Below, piece by piece: positions 8,162-17,508 of a DNA stretch of 40,160 nt. The DNA lies in contig ONQC01000030.1 of NCBI GenBank assembly GCA_900319855.1, positions 1 to 40,160 of the forward strand, read 5' to 3'. Source of the stretch: an uncultured Bacteroidales bacterium (GTDB lineage Bacteria > Bacteroidota > Bacteroidia > Bacteroidales > UBA932). Made by a program: the position numbers and the translations under genes. Below the pieces are notes generated by a model that was given only the letters and a program-made list of their open reading frames with translations, ran no database searches and was not told the origin of the DNA. Within the stretch, counting starts at the first letter, position 1, and each line of letters opens with the position of its first letter.

Positions 8162-9223
8162 TTATTTCTTCGAAGAGAAGGTATAGGTAAAGCCGAAGAG
8201 CAGGCCCTCGAAGAACTGGACAGCCTTGTGTCCGTTGGGATGATCGATATCGACGATCAGAATGGTATCGTCGTAGATCAGGTTGGTGTTCATGGTCAGG
8301 GCAAAGTACTTGGCCAGCTTCCAGGACAGGGTGTTGTCCCAGTAGACGCGGATGTTCTGCGGGTTCTTCAGGTAGTTGGAGAAACCGATGAACTTGGTCG
8401 AGGCTTCGAAGTTGTCGTTGATCTTGACCTTCGCACCGACAGTCAGCTGGGCACCGAATTCGAAGCGGGCGCCACGGTAATACTCCGGATGCACGGCCGC
8501 TTCCTTCACGTCGACATCCTCATATTCCTTCTTGAGGGCCATACCGTAGTTCTTGCGGAGGTTCTCACCCCAGAGACCCAGTTCCTTCTCGGAAACGATG
8601 GTGAAACCGCCGGTCAGCGGGGCGAAGTTGACGGTCAGCCAGTTGTTCGGGACCCAGTCGACACCAAGACCGAGGGTCACGATACCCGGGGACAGGAATC
8701 CGGACTTGAGCTCGCGCGCATCCTTCCAATCCTTCTTGGTCGGTTCTTCGACGGAAGGAGCCTTGTACGTATAGCCGTTGGTAAACTGGTTCAGGAAGGT
8801 GAACTTGGCGGAATAGCTCAGGGTCGGGGTGGCCTTGTAACCGAGCGTGCTTTCCAGCAGCATCTGGTCGATGTTCTTCTGGTAGATCGGCTTGTCCTCG
8901 GAATAGAGGAATCCGTATTTGAGCAGCATGTGGTTCTTCCAGACCACCTTATCCTTCGCATAATCGGCGCTGCCGTCGATCGTGGCATTGAGGGAGACGT
9001 TGTTGTTGCCGCCCTTGGCCCAGTTCCAATAGGAGTTCTGGCCAAAGCTGATGTTGGTCATCAGGGAACGGGTCCAATAGTTCGGCTTCGGGGCCGGGAC
9101 TTCCGCCTGCGGGGTGCCGGCGATAGCGGCAGCGGCGGCAGCAGCGGCTTCCTGGGCGTTATTCTGGGCAAAGGCGGCCACGCTCAGGGCCGAACCTGCC
9201 AGAATGGCAAATAACTTTTTCAT
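8162..9223 (-). CDS. DUF3078 domain outer-membrane-associated protein
   Basis: The 353-residue protein starts with a signal peptide (MKKLFAILAGSALSVAAFAQ). An Ala-rich, Pro-containing linker (about residues 20-50) follows, then the DUF3078 region: YWTRSLMTNISFGQNSYWNW, the GGNNNVSLNATIDGSADY strand pair, and LESTLGYKATPTLSYSAKFT. The alternating polar/aromatic pattern and the terminal LLFGFTYTFSSKK suggest a beta-barrel or sheet at the outer membrane. The family is common in Bacteroidetes and its function is not established. It lies between tilS and proS with gaps of about 20 bases, so it is probably co-transcribed. Confidence 0.85.
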   Translation of the reverse strand: MKKLFAILAGSALSVAAFAQNNAQEAAAAAAAAIAGTPQAEVPAPKPNYWTRSLMTNISFGQNSYWNWAKGGNNNVSLNATIDGSADYAKDKVVWKNHMLLKYGFLYSEDKPIYQKNIDQMLLESTLGYKATPTLSYSAKFTFLNQFTNGYTYKAPSVEEPTKKDWKDARELKSGFLSPGIVTLGLGVDWVPNNWLTVNFAPLTGGFTIVSEKELGLWGENLRKNYGMALKKEYEDVDVKEAAVHPEYYRGARFEFGAQLTVGAKVKINDNFEASTKFIGFSNYLKNPQNIRVYWDNTLSWKLAKYFALTMNTNLIYDDTILIVDIDHPNGHKAVQFFEGLLFGFTYTFSSKK

Positions 9224-9241
9224 AATCTCTTGTTTAATTCG

Positions 9242-10720
9242 TTAGTATGCAATACCGAATACGACACGCTGCTTCGACGGTTTTCCGGAATAGATGTCGA
9301 CGCCTTCCTCTTCGCAGACGAAACTGTCCACAGGGATGCAGCGGATCGTCGCCTTGGTCTCGTCCTTGATGGCCTGCTCGGTCTCGGCCGTCCCGTCCCA
9401 GTGGCAGAGCAGGAACTTGCCGGTGTCGATCTTGGCCTTGAACTCTTCCCAGCTGTCGCATTTCTCGACATGGGCGGCACGGAAATCAAAGGCTTTCTGG
9501 TAGATATTGGCCTGGATATCGTCGAGAAGGCCGTGGATATGCTCCGCAATGCCTTCGAGGGCCATCGTCTCCTTGGTCAGGGTATCGCGGCGGGCCACTT
9601 CGACGGTGCCGTTCTGCAGGTCGCGCGGACCCATGGCGATACGCACCGGCACGCCCTTGAGCTCCCATTCGGCGAACTTGAAGCCCGGACGGAGGGTATC
9701 GCGGCTGTCGATCTTCACGCTGTGGCCGAGGGCCTCCAGCTGCTTTTTCACCTCATACATTTTCTCCAGGACGGCATCCAGCTCTTCCGGCTTGCGGTAG
9801 ATCGGGACCATCACGACCTGGATCGGGGCGAGGGCCGGCGGCAGCACCAGGCCGTTGTCATCGCCGTGAGCCATGATCAGGGCGCCCATCAGACGGGTCG
9901 AAACGCCCCAGGAAGTCGCCCAGACATATTCGAGCTGGCTGTCCTTGTTGGTGAACTGCACGTCGAAGGACTTGGCGAAGTTCTGCCCGAGGAAGTGGGA
10001 CGTACCGGCCTGGAGGGCCTTTCCGTCCTGCATCATGGCCTCGATCGTCAGGGTATCGAGGGCGCCGGCAAAGCGCTCGTTCGGGCTCTTGTGGCCGATG
10101 ATGACCGGCAGGGCCATGGTGTTCCGGGCGAAGTCGGCATAGACATGGACCATGCGCTCGGCTTCTTCCTGGGCCTCCTGGGAAGTGGCATGGGCGGTAT
10201 GGCCTTCCTGCCACAGGAACTCGGCGGTCCGGAGGAACAGGCGGGTACGCATTTCCCAACGGACGACATTGCACCACTGGTTGCACAGGATCGGCAGGTC
10301 GCGCCAGGAAGTGATCCAATTCTTATAGGTATTCCAGATAATGGTCTCGGAAGTCGGGCGGACGATCAGTTCTTCCTCAAGCTTGGCGGAAGGATCGACC
10401 ACGACGCCGTTCCCGTTGGGATCGTTCATCAGGCGGTGATGCGTCACGACGGCGCATTCCTTGGCGAACCCGGCGACATGCTCGGCTTCACGGCTGAAGA
10501 AGGATTTCGGGATAAAGAGCGGGAAATAGGCGTTCTGGACGCCTGTGGCCTTGAATTTCTCGTCGAGGATATGCTGCATTTTCTCCCAGATCGCATATCC
10601 GTAGGGTTTGATGACCATACAGCCGCGGACTGCGCTCTGCTCGGCAAGGTCGGCTTTCACCACCAGGTCATTGTACCATTGGGAGTAGTTTTCCGACCGT
10701 TTCGTAATCTGATCTGCCAT
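9242..10720 (-). CDS. proS: Prolyl-tRNA synthetase, archaeal/eukaryal-type
   Basis: I take the ATG at 10720 ([20 protein letters not shown]), which gives 492 residues. A longer open frame continues upstream but reads through the opposite strand of another gene. Class II motifs are visible: [16 protein letters not shown] (motif 2 region), [18 protein letters not shown], and [10 protein letters not shown]-like [18 protein letters not shown] (motif 3 region). There is no editing (INS) domain. The protein ends in the C-terminal domain with RVVFGIAY, a hallmark of the short archaeal-type ProRS that Bacteroidetes use. It charges tRNA-Pro and heads the proS-DUF3078-tilS run. Confidence 0.96.
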   Translation of the reverse strand: MADQITKRSENYSQWYNDLVVKADLAEQSAVRGCMVIKPYGYAIWEKMQHILDEKFKATGVQNAYFPLFIPKSFFSREAEHVAGFAKECAVVTHHRLMNDPNGNGVVVDPSAKLEEELIVRPTSETIIWNTYKNWITSWRDLPILCNQWCNVVRWEMRTRLFLRTAEFLWQEGHTAHATSQEAQEEAERMVHVYADFARNTMALPVIIGHKSPNERFAGALDTLTIEAMMQDGKALQAGTSHFLGQNFAKSFDVQFTNKDSQLEYVWATSWGVSTRLMGALIMAHGDDNGLVLPPALAPIQVVMVPIYRKPEELDAVLEKMYEVKKQLEALGHSVKIDSRDTLRPGFKFAEWELKGVPVRIAMGPRDLQNGTVEVARRDTLTKETMALEGIAEHIHGLLDDIQANIYQKAFDFRAAHVEKCDSWEEFKAKIDTGKFLLCHWDGTAETEQAIKDETKATIRCIPVDSFVCEEEGVDIYSGKPSKQRVVFGIAY

Positions 10721-10828
10721 TATTTTTGTTTTTATCGATTTATTTAGTAACCTTGCACCTGATGAAAAAGGTATGAAGTTTGCAATACCCCTTTCAAACG
10801 TCCGGTTCCGCACAGGATTCCGGGCGCA

Positions 10829-10836
10829 CAAAGATA
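10829..10836 (-). promoter_or_regulatory. -7 element of the proS transcript
   Basis: TATCTTTG on the minus strand matches TAnnTTTG, about 108 bases before the proS ATG, implying a leader of about 100 bases. A -33 TTTG is not evident. Confidence 0.5.
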
Positions 10837-10870
10837 CAAATTTTATATTACATTTATAGTTGATACGGAT

Positions 10871-12247
10871 ATGAAAACAAGACTCATTCCCCTGTTTGCA
10901 GCGCTGATCGCCTTCACCGCGTGTGGGTCTTCCGCGCAGTTCGCTTCCTCTGGACAGCAGTTCCAGGACGGTATCTACTATAGGCCTGAAACCGCGACCA
11001 TGGAAACTGTTCCTGCTTCCGACGAAGAAATCGCTTCCCTCGTCGAGCAGACCAAAGGCTCTGAAGTTTACCTGCGGAGCGGGCAGGGTGCCGACACCCT
11101 GTTCGTCCCGGAGAACATGTCCGCGACGGTCCGCTTCGACCGCAATGCGAACACTACCACTGTCACCCTGGCTGAAACCCCGACCGTCGACATCTGGCTC
11201 GGCTACGGTCCCCGCTGGCACTACAGTTCCGCCTGGTATTGGGGACGTCCCTGGCATTACGGCGGATTCTACCGTCCCTGGCGCTACAGCGCATGGGCAT
11301 GGGATCCCTGGTACTGGGATTTCTACGATCCCTGGTACTATGGCAGCTACTGGCATGATCCCTGGTATTACGGCTCTTACTGGTACGATCCGTGGTACTA
11401 CGGTTCCTACTGGTACGGCAGCCCCTGGTACTACAGCGGCTGGTATGGCAATCCCTACTGGGGCTGGCATACTCCTTATTACTATGCGTGGGGCGGCTAC
11501 CACTATGGCTGGGGCCATGGCCATCCTTACGCCGGTACAGGCCTGCATGGCAACCGCTACTTCGGCACCAGCAACCTGACGCACCAGCGCAGGACCGACG
11601 CCATCGGCGGACGTTCCAGCCGGAGCAGCTCCGCATCCCGGAGCAGCAGCGGCCTGTCGACCCGCAGCAGCAGTGCGACATCTTCCCGTGCCGCCACCCG
11701 GCCTTCCGCCGCAGCGACCCGGTCTTCCTCCTCCGCCGCTACCCGCACCAGTTCCTCGGCCGCCCGTTCGGCTGCAGCGACCCGCACCCGCTCCTCCGCG
11801 AGCAGCGTAGCGCGCAGCGCCTCTGCCGGCCAGGTCTCCGGAAACGGTGTCGTCCGTTCCTCCTCTGCCAGCGGCCGCAGCACGACTGCGACAGCACCCC
11901 GGACCTCCGGTTCTTCCACGACGTACCGCTCCTCCGGTGCGACCCGCAGCTCCAGTTCCGCGGCCAGCCGTCCGAGCACGCAGAGCCGCAGCAGCAGCTC
12001 CGCGACCTATCGCAGCAGCAGTTCTTCCTCCAATTCCGGCAGCTACCGTAGCAGCAGCTCTTCCGCCACCCGGTCTTCCAGCAGCTATTCTGGCGGCAGT
12101 TATTCCGGCGGCAGTTCCCGCAGTTCCTCTTCCGGCAGCTATTCCGGCGGCGGTTATTCCGGCGGCAGCTCCCGCAGCAGCTCCTCCGGCGGCGGTTACT
12201 CCGGCGGCGGATCTTCCCGCAGCAGCAGCGGTGGCGGCAGACGATAG
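10871..12247 (+). CDS. Low-complexity lipoprotein: Trp/Tyr-rich repeats and Ser/Arg-rich tail
   Basis: The 458-residue protein has a lipoprotein signal ([18 protein letters not shown], Cys 18). Residues 20-115 are an ordinary beta-rich domain ([16 protein letters not shown]). Residues about 118-225 are dominated by W, Y, G, P and H, with near-identical DPWYYGSYW units at a 10-residue period. Residues 240-458 consist almost only of Ser, Arg, Ala, Thr and Gly, turning to SYSGG units and ending GGGRR. Bacteroidetes genomes carry similar proteins without a known role, sometimes mislabelled as vitellogenin-like. The composition suggests an extended, cationic, aromatic surface protein that may bind glycans or DNA; that is inference. 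Confidence 0.85.
   Translation: MKTRLIPLFAALIAFTACGSSAQFASSGQQFQDGIYYRPETATMETVPASDEEIASLVEQTKGSEVYLRSGQGADTLFVPENMSATVRFDRNANTTTVTLAETPTVDIWLGYGPRWHYSSAWYWGRPWHYGGFYRPWRYSAWAWDPWYWDFYDPWYYGSYWHDPWYYGSYWYDPWYYGSYWYGSPWYYSGWYGNPYWGWHTPYYYAWGGYHYGWGHGHPYAGTGLHGNRYFGTSNLTHQRRTDAIGGRSSRSSSASRSSSGLSTRSSSATSSRAATRPSAAATRSSSSAATRTSSSAARSAAATRTRSSASSVARSASAGQVSGNGVVRSSSASGRSTTATAPRTSGSSTTYRSSGATRSSSSAASRPSTQSRSSSSATYRSSSSSSNSGSYRSSSSSATRSSSSYSGGSYSGGSSRSSSSGSYSGGGYSGGSSRSSSSGGGYSGGGSSRSSSGGGRR
11303..11416 (+). repeat. In-gene tandem repeats encoding DPWYYGSYW
   Basis: Copies starting with GATCCCTGG or GATCCGTGG lie at 11303, 11327, 11357 and 11387, with spacings of 24, 30 and 30 bases. The phase is kept in multiples of three, so copy number can change without a frameshift. 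Confidence 0.8.
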
Positions 12248-12298
12248 TCCCGTCACAGCCTGCATCATCAGTATTTCTTAATCAAAAACGAAAAGACC

Positions 12299-13888
12299 AT
12301 GAAAAAGATAGCCCTTGTATCCCTGCTCGCCTTCGCGGCGGCTGGCGCCGGTGCCCAGACCATCGGCGACGCCCTCCAGTTCAGCGAGTACAACTACTAC
12401 GGCACCGCCCGTACCATTGCAATGGGCAATGCCTTCACCGCCCTGGGCGGAGACCTCGGTTCGATCGGGATCAACCCGGCCGGCTCTGCGGTCGCACGGT
12501 ATTCCCAGTTCACCATCACCCCGAACGTCAGTATCGTCTCGACCGGGTCCCAATACAGTTCCAACCCGGGCACCAGTCCGCTTGAAACGGCCATGAACAG
12601 CAACCACGCCCGGTTTACCGTTCCGAATTTCGGCGTGAATATCTATACCGACCTCCACAAGCGTTCCGGCCTGAAAGGCCTCTCCTTCGGCTTTACCGGG
12701 AACATGACCTCCAGCCTGCTGGACCAGGTGGCTTCGGCCGGCGAGAATCCGCACACTTCCTACCTCGGTGACATGGCGGCCGGCCTGAAGGGCATCTCCT
12801 CGGCCAATTTCGAGAACAATCCCTATGACAACGCCAACGTTTACTGGAACGAAGTCATCGGCTGGCGGACCGGCATGATCTACAATGAGGATGGGACGGA
12901 AGATGCGTATATCGGCTCCACCGAGCGGGTCTTCGAAGACGGAAGCATCGGTACCGGCGGGCCGCTGGTCCAGCGCTGGGGCCGCCAGACCCGTGGCAAC
13001 CGGATGGACCTCGTCATGAACCTGGGCATGAACATCTCGGACCAGCTCTTCCTGGGCTTCAACCTCGGCATGGTGTCCCTCGATATGGAGCGCGACATGT
13101 ACATTGCGGAAGAGGCCAAGGATCCGAAGGATTTCCCGAACTGGTTTGAGACCGGCGATACTTATTTCTCCACCATGCGCATGCGCAACTTCCTGGAAGT
13201 GGACGGCAGCGGCATCTACGGCAAATTCGGTCTCATCTATGTTCCGACCCCGGAAGTGAGGCTGGGTGCGGCCATCCAGACCCCGACCGCCATGCACATC
13301 CACGAGTACTATTCCACGGCCGGTGACATTTCCTTCACCGACAGCAAGTACAACGCCAACGAGACGTCCCCGAAGGGTGAAGGTGAATACCGCCTGATCT
13401 CTCCGTACCGCTTCAACATCGGCGCCGCCTACAACTTCGGCATGGGTGTGATCAGCGCAGACTATGAGATGACCGATTTCAGCACCATGCAGTTCCGCTC
13501 CGCCTTTGACAGCTATTCCGATAGCTTCAGCGCAGAGAACGAGGACATCCGCCAGGCCTATGGAAAGTCCCACGCCATGCGGCTGGGCTTCGAGCTCAAG
13601 CCGATGCCGGAATTCGCGGTCCGCGCCGGTTATTCCCTGACCACGGTGCCCGACAAGGTGGCGGACCAGGGAGCCAAGAACCGCCAGTCCGCTTCGCTGG
13701 GCATGGGCTACAGCTCCGGCGGCTCGTTCTTCTTCGACCTGGCGCTGCGCGGCAACTTCTACCCGGATGAGTACCACACGCTTTACGGCGACAACGCCAA
13801 TCCCTATGGTGGAAACATCCTGAACCCGGAAGTCAAGATCACCAAGAACCTTTGGGATCTCGTCGCCACCTTCGGCTGGCGGTTCTAG
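12299..13888 (+). CDS. OmpP1/FadL-like outer membrane protein
   Basis: The 529-residue protein has a signal peptide (MKKIALVSLLAFAAAGAGAQ) followed by SEYNYYGTARTIAMGNAFTA and LGGDLGSIGINPAGSAV. This is the N-terminal hatch-like signature of Bacteroidetes proteins related to FadL/TodX, which move hydrophobic compounds across the outer membrane. Alternating amphipathic strands run through the protein, and it ends in LVATFGWRF with a terminal Phe, the BAM recognition signal of barrels. The substrate is unknown. It starts 51 bases after the preceding low-complexity lipoprotein gene and may share its transcript. Its stop shares the bases CTAG with that of convergent wbqC. Confidence 0.85.
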   Translation: MKKIALVSLLAFAAAGAGAQTIGDALQFSEYNYYGTARTIAMGNAFTALGGDLGSIGINPAGSAVARYSQFTITPNVSIVSTGSQYSSNPGTSPLETAMNSNHARFTVPNFGVNIYTDLHKRSGLKGLSFGFTGNMTSSLLDQVASAGENPHTSYLGDMAAGLKGISSANFENNPYDNANVYWNEVIGWRTGMIYNEDGTEDAYIGSTERVFEDGSIGTGGPLVQRWGRQTRGNRMDLVMNLGMNISDQLFLGFNLGMVSLDMERDMYIAEEAKDPKDFPNWFETGDTYFSTMRMRNFLEVDGSGIYGKFGLIYVPTPEVRLGAAIQTPTAMHIHEYYSTAGDISFTDSKYNANETSPKGEGEYRLISPYRFNIGAAYNFGMGVISADYEMTDFSTMQFRSAFDSYSDSFSAENEDIRQAYGKSHAMRLGFELKPMPEFAVRAGYSLTTVPDKVADQGAKNRQSASLGMGYSSGGSFFFDLALRGNFYPDEYHTLYGDNANPYGGNILNPEVKITKNLWDLVATFGWRF

Positions 13889-14529
13889 AGATTCTTCAGA
13901 TACAAGATACTGTCCGGACCTTCATTGAACAGAAGGTCGACCGCGGACAGATTCGACTGGAAGCCATATTTCCCGGCAAAGACCTGGAAATATGGCTTTT
14001 CCAATGCCAGGTCGCGCAAGACCGTATCGGGACGCTTGGGATGGATGACCTCCCGGAAATCCTCTGCGCCTCCTGACTCATAAGCCGTTGTCGGCTGCAG
14101 GTCCACGGCCAGGTGCAGCCGGTCCAGCAGGAACTGGATCAGCGAAAGGTTGAGCGTCCACAATGTCTCCGGCCGGGATTCCAGGATGGAAAACAATCCG
14201 TCCCGGTAGTCCTCGAAAAATGCGGCGCTCTCATAGGCGGACGCAAGGGCGCGTTCCATTTTCGGGATCCAGGGTGTCGAATAATCGACCCGGACCTCCG
14301 TGACGGGCAGCCGGTACAGTCCCTCGTCGTGGATGACCGGGACCTGCAGGTTCTCGACCCCGTTCGCCGTAAGGATACGGCAGCGGTTGCGATACGTCTG
14401 CTTGACAAAATGTTCGCAGGCTTCCAGCCGGACCACAGACGGAAAAACCCTGTCCGGAGACAGGGTAAAATCCTTGGCCGCAGCCGCAAACCAGCTCAGC
14501 GGCGGAAGAAAGGCCGTCGACAGGAGCAT
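13885..14529 (-). CDS. WbqC family protein
   Basis: The 214-residue cytosolic-looking protein matches the WbqC-like family in its landmarks: LLSTAFLPPLSWF at the start, CEHFVKQTYRNRCRI, NLQVPVIHDEG, STPWIPKMERALASAYESA and YFQVFAGKYGFQSNLSAVDLLFNEGP. The family occurs in O-antigen and capsule clusters. Its reaction has not been firmly assigned in Bacteroidetes. The start codon overlaps the lpxA stop by one base (TAATG), so it is translationally coupled to the lipid A operon, which supports an envelope role. Confidence 0.88.
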   Translation of the reverse strand: MLLSTAFLPPLSWFAAAAKDFTLSPDRVFPSVVRLEACEHFVKQTYRNRCRILTANGVENLQVPVIHDEGLYRLPVTEVRVDYSTPWIPKMERALASAYESAAFFEDYRDGLFSILESRPETLWTLNLSLIQFLLDRLHLAVDLQPTTAYESGGAEDFREVIHPKRPDTVLRDLALEKPYFQVFAGKYGFQSNLSAVDLLFNEGPDSILYLKNL

Positions 14530-15341
14530 TATTCAATGGGGCCGCGCTCCTTGCCGTCGCTGGCGCGGACGATGCCGCGTTTCGAGGCCCGGATGAAACG
14601 GAGGATGGTGTCACGCTCCTCGGATTCCGGGAAGCCGGCCTCAACCTTCGCACAACCGTCGGAGATGTTGTAGCCCTGATAATAGATCGTGTCGTAAATG
14701 TCCTTGATGTTGCGGATCACGTCGGAAGAGAATCCGCGGCGGCGCAGGCCGACGATGTTGACACCAGCAAAGCTGATCGGCTCACGGCCGCACAGGGAAT
14801 ACGGCGGGATGTCCTTGTTGATCTTGCAGGCGCCACCGACCATGGCATGGCAGCCGATCTTGGTGAACTGGTGGGCTTTGGAGCCGCCGCCGACAATGGC
14901 CCAGTCATCTACGTCCGTCTCGCCGGCCAGGCCGACATAACTGACGAGGATGCAGTGCTTGCCGATGCAGCAGTCATGGGCGATGTGGGCATAGCTCATC
15001 ACCAGGGTATCGTCCCCGACGCGGGTCACCCCCTTGCCGCTGGCCTTGGTGCCCCGGTTAATGGTAGCGCACTCGCGGATGGTGACACGGTCGCCGATTT
15101 CGACATAGGTCACTTCCCCGTCAAACTTGAGGTCCTGGGGAATGGCTCCTACGACGGCGCCCGGGAAGACTTCGCTGTCTTTCCCGATCCGGACATAGTT
15201 ATAAATGACGGCATGGGGATGGATCTTGGAACCATCGCCGATTTCAACTTCATCATCGATGTAGGCATACGGTCCGATCTCGACGTTTTCGCCGATCTTG
15301 GCTTTCGGGCTGACGCAGGCCAACGGGTGAATCTTGTTCAT
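14529..15341 (-). CDS. lpxA: UDP-N-acetylglucosamine acyltransferase
   Basis: LpxA transfers a 3-hydroxyacyl chain from ACP to UDP-GlcNAc, the first step of lipid A synthesis. I start it at ATG 15341 (MNKIHPLACVSPKAKIGENV), giving 270 residues; a longer frame upstream reads into lpxC. The left-handed beta-helix hexapeptide repeats (IGENVEIGPYAYI, IGDGSKIHPHAVI) are obvious. The catalytic His lies in SYAHIAHDCCIG. The C-terminal helical domain carries VGLRRRGFSSDVIRNIKD. Order and spacing (7 bases after the lpxC stop) show an lpxD-lpxC-lpxA operon. Confidence 0.96.
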   Translation of the reverse strand: MNKIHPLACVSPKAKIGENVEIGPYAYIDDEVEIGDGSKIHPHAVIYNYVRIGKDSEVFPGAVVGAIPQDLKFDGEVTYVEIGDRVTIRECATINRGTKASGKGVTRVGDDTLVMSYAHIAHDCCIGKHCILVSYVGLAGETDVDDWAIVGGGSKAHQFTKIGCHAMVGGACKINKDIPPYSLCGREPISFAGVNIVGLRRRGFSSDVIRNIKDIYDTIYYQGYNISDGCAKVEAGFPESEERDTILRFIRASKRGIVRASDGKERGPIE

Positions 15342-15348
15342 GGTAGCT

Positions 15349-16263
15349 TTATATTTTGGCACCCCCGAGCTGCGCAAGGACAGCGCGGGCCGCCAGATTA
15401 TTGATCGTATGTCCGGGCTTGAACGCCGTGATGCGGGCATTCAGCCAACCAGCCAGGCGCATGTCGCCGATGAGGTCCAGCAGTTTGTGCCGTCCGCACT
15501 CATTGTCGAAATGCAGTTTCAAATTGTTCAGGTATCCCCCGCCGACGACCTGGAGTTTGGGCAATCCCATCGAGGCGGACATCCGGTCCAGCTGCTCGTC
15601 GGAAACCGGGTGCTCGACGATGACGATCGCGTTGTCCACATCCCCGCCCTTGATCAGGTTGTTGGCGAACAGGTACTCGATTTCGTGGAAGAAAACGAAG
15701 GTCCGGCAGATACCGATCTGGTGTGCATAATCCTGCCCCGGCTCCCAAGAGGCGGTCTGGACACCCAGAACGCGGGAGGAGAAATCCACCGTAATCTCAT
15801 AGGAAGGCTTGTCGGCCGGTTCGATCCGGACCCAGGATCCGGACTTTTCGTCATGGACCTCAACAGGCTCGCTCAGAGCCAGATACTTGCGCTCCGCATC
15901 CTGCTCCACAAGGGGATCACCCCCGAAGGCTTCGACATAATAGCGGGCGCTGCCGTCCAGGATCGGCACCTCGATGTTGTCGATGTCGATGACGGCATTG
16001 TCGATCCCCATGCCCGTCAGGGCGGACAGGATATGCTCTACCGTATTCACATCCCCGCAAGGGCCGGAGAGACGGGTACTGCGGGCGGTGGAGGTAACGG
16101 CATCCGCACGGGCGGAAATCCAGGCATCCTCACCCACGTCGATCCGACGGAATCGGATACCGGTATCGGCAGGCGCAGGGCTGACGGTCATCCGGGCAAT
16201 CTGTCCGGTGTGCAGTCCTTTTCCTTCGAAGACGTATGATTGGGAAAGCGTATGTTGGCGCAT
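15349..16263 (-). CDS. lpxC: UDP-3-O-acyl-N-acetylglucosamine deacetylase, without FabZ fusion
   Basis: The 304-residue zinc enzyme makes the committed step of lipid A synthesis. Zinc ligands are His in VNTVEHILSALTGMGIDN and His/Asp in GRHKLLDLIGDMRLAG; the catalytic His is in FKPGHTINNLA near the C-terminus. In most Bacteroidetes this protein continues into a FabZ 3-hydroxyacyl-ACP dehydratase domain of about 150 residues. Here the frame stops after LAQLGGAKI and lpxA follows 7 bases later, so the fusion is absent and no separate fabZ is in the window. The LpxC part itself is complete. Confidence 0.95.
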   Translation of the reverse strand: MRQHTLSQSYVFEGKGLHTGQIARMTVSPAPADTGIRFRRIDVGEDAWISARADAVTSTARSTRLSGPCGDVNTVEHILSALTGMGIDNAVIDIDNIEVPILDGSARYYVEAFGGDPLVEQDAERKYLALSEPVEVHDEKSGSWVRIEPADKPSYEITVDFSSRVLGVQTASWEPGQDYAHQIGICRTFVFFHEIEYLFANNLIKGGDVDNAIVIVEHPVSDEQLDRMSASMGLPKLQVVGGGYLNNLKLHFDNECGRHKLLDLIGDMRLAGWLNARITAFKPGHTINNLAARAVLAQLGGAKI

Positions 16264-16292
16264 GCGGATCTTTGTCGGTTTTTATTGGCCGG

Positions 16293-16300
16293 CAAAGATA
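16293..16300 (-). promoter_or_regulatory. Possible internal promoter before lpxC
   Basis: TATCTTTG on the minus strand matches the -7 consensus in the 59-base gap between lpxD and lpxC. No -33 TTTG is seen at the usual distance. Confidence 0.4.
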
Positions 16301-16322
16301 AGAAAAATAATTGGATATTCCG

Positions 16323-17312
16323 CTATTCCTGGCCCGCCATCTTGAACTTGGCGTAGCTCTTCATGTAATTGTTGATCTCAATCGCCGGGGATCCGACCAG
16401 TTTCAGCCCGGATTTCCGGATGCTCTTGGTCACACCGGCTTGCGCCGCGATGATGGTGCCGTCCGCGATGGTCAGGTGTCCCACGATACCGACCTGGCCG
16501 GCGAGGATGCAGTTCTTGCCGATCTTGGTCGACCCGGCGATGCCGCACTGGGCCGCCATGACGGTGTTGTCCCCGATCTCAACATTGTGGGCGATCTGGC
16601 AGAGGTTGTCGATCTTCACGCCGTTGCCGATGATGGTCGACTCCATCTCGGCCCGGTCGATCGTCGTGCCCGCACCGATTTCGACATTGTTGCCGATGAC
16701 CACGTTGCCCAGGTGCTCGATCTTCTCCCAGGTTCCGTCTTCCTGCGGGGCGTTCCCGAAGCCGTCGGAGCCGATCACGGCGCTGGCATGGATGATGACG
16801 TTGTCGCCGATGACCATGCCGGGATAGATCACCACGCCCGGATACAGGATGCAGTTCTTTCCGATACGAGTATGGTCGCCGATATAGACATTCTCATAAA
16901 TCTTGGTGTAGTCCCCCACCTCGGTGTGATGGCCGACATAGGAGAAATTGCCCAGATAGACCTTCTTGCCGAATTTCGTGGTCAGGAAACGGCGGCTGAA
17001 CAGTCCCCGGTGCCGGCGGTCCTTGCGTTTCTGGGCGGTAACGTACTTGAGCAGTTCGGCGACGGCCGTATACGCGTTTTCGACCCGGATCATCGTCGGG
17101 GTGACCGGCTCCTTGGGTTGGAAATCCTTGTCGACCAGCAAGACGGAAGCCTTGCAGGTATAGACATACTGTTCGTATTTAGGATTGGCGTAGAAACAAA
17201 GCTTCCCGGGCTTCCCATGCTCGATCTTGGCGAAACCCGTCACGATGGCTTGCGGATCTCCTTCAACAGTCCCCTTCAGCACCTTGGCAAGCTGGCCGGC
17301 GGTATATTCCAT
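16323..17312 (-). CDS. lpxD: UDP-3-O-acylglucosamine N-acyltransferase
   Basis: LpxD adds the second hydroxyacyl chain, to the amine freed by LpxC. I start it at ATG 17312 ([20 protein letters not shown]), giving 329 residues; the longer frame upstream has no support. The N-terminal uridine-binding domain (residues 1-100, [15 protein letters not shown]) is followed by hexapeptide beta-helix coils. The catalytic His is in [13 protein letters not shown] and the family motif in [18 protein letters not shown]. It is the first gene of the lpxD-lpxC-lpxA-wbqC operon and diverges from rimP. Confidence 0.95.
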   Translation of the reverse strand: MEYTAGQLAKVLKGTVEGDPQAIVTGFAKIEHGKPGKLCFYANPKYEQYVYTCKASVLLVDKDFQPKEPVTPTMIRVENAYTAVAELLKYVTAQKRKDRRHRGLFSRRFLTTKFGKKVYLGNFSYVGHHTEVGDYTKIYENVYIGDHTRIGKNCILYPGVVIYPGMVIGDNVIIHASAVIGSDGFGNAPQEDGTWEKIEHLGNVVIGNNVEIGAGTTIDRAEMESTIIGNGVKIDNLCQIAHNVEIGDNTVMAAQCGIAGSTKIGKNCILAGQVGIVGHLTIADGTIIAAQAGVTKSIRKSGLKLVGSPAIEINNYMKSYAKFKMAGQE

Positions 17313-17415
17313 ACAAAAGTCAAGTTTTATTATTTTGCAAAGTAACGATTTTTCACGGAAACAACGAAATAAAACTGCCATTTCCATGCCGAAAACCCAT
17401 GTTTTTCTACCATTA

Positions 17416-17447
17416 TTTGCCATTATCGGGATTTCTTCCTATCTTTG
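17416..17447 (+). promoter_or_regulatory. Promoter of rimP-nusA-infB
   Basis: TTTG (17416-17419), a 20-base spacer and TATCTTTG (17440-17447) form a full consensus Bacteroidetes promoter. The start would be near 17454, leaving a leader of about 55 bases before rimP. Confidence 0.8.
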
Positions 17448-17470
17448 CAAAGTGAAGTTGAGATAGGGGC

Positions 17471-17492
17471 CAGGACGGTTCCTGTCTTTTTT
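17471..17492 (+). terminator. Terminator-like hairpin in the rimP leader
   Basis: CAGGA (17471-17475), loop CGGT, TCCTG (17480-17484), then TCTTTTTT form a short stem with a U-run between the promoter and the rimP ATG. A terminator ahead of an operon that encodes NusA suggests attenuation. The stem is only five pairs, so the strength is uncertain. Confidence 0.5.
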
Positions 17493-17508
17493 ATATTTGA
17501 CAGCAGAT

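Noticed and set aside
7427-9214. 595-codon plus-strand frame across tilS and the DUF3078 gene
   Set aside because: Both minus-strand genes have clear family motifs and signal peptide; the plus frame shows none and spans two genes.
11303-11416. Noncoding repeat array
   Set aside because: The units keep the reading frame and encode the DPWYYGSYW motif inside a gene with a signal peptide.
10721-12268. Long Gly/Ala-rich N-terminal extension of the proS frame
   Set aside because: It is the antisense of the Ser/Arg- and Trp/Tyr-rich lipoprotein gene. ProRS homology begins at the ATG at 10720, with a promoter box between the two genes.
12278-13777. 499-codon minus frame opposite the outer membrane protein
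   Set aside because: The plus frame has a signal peptide and a terminal Phe barrel signal; the minus frame has no recognisable domain.
15342-15440. N-terminal extension of LpxA
   Set aside because: The extra residues are the out-of-phase end of lpxC; LpxA homology starts at MNKIHPLA (15341).
17313-17423. N-terminal extension of LpxD
   Set aside because: The extra 37 codons lie in the divergent promoter region and have no match to the conserved LpxD start [10 protein letters not shown].
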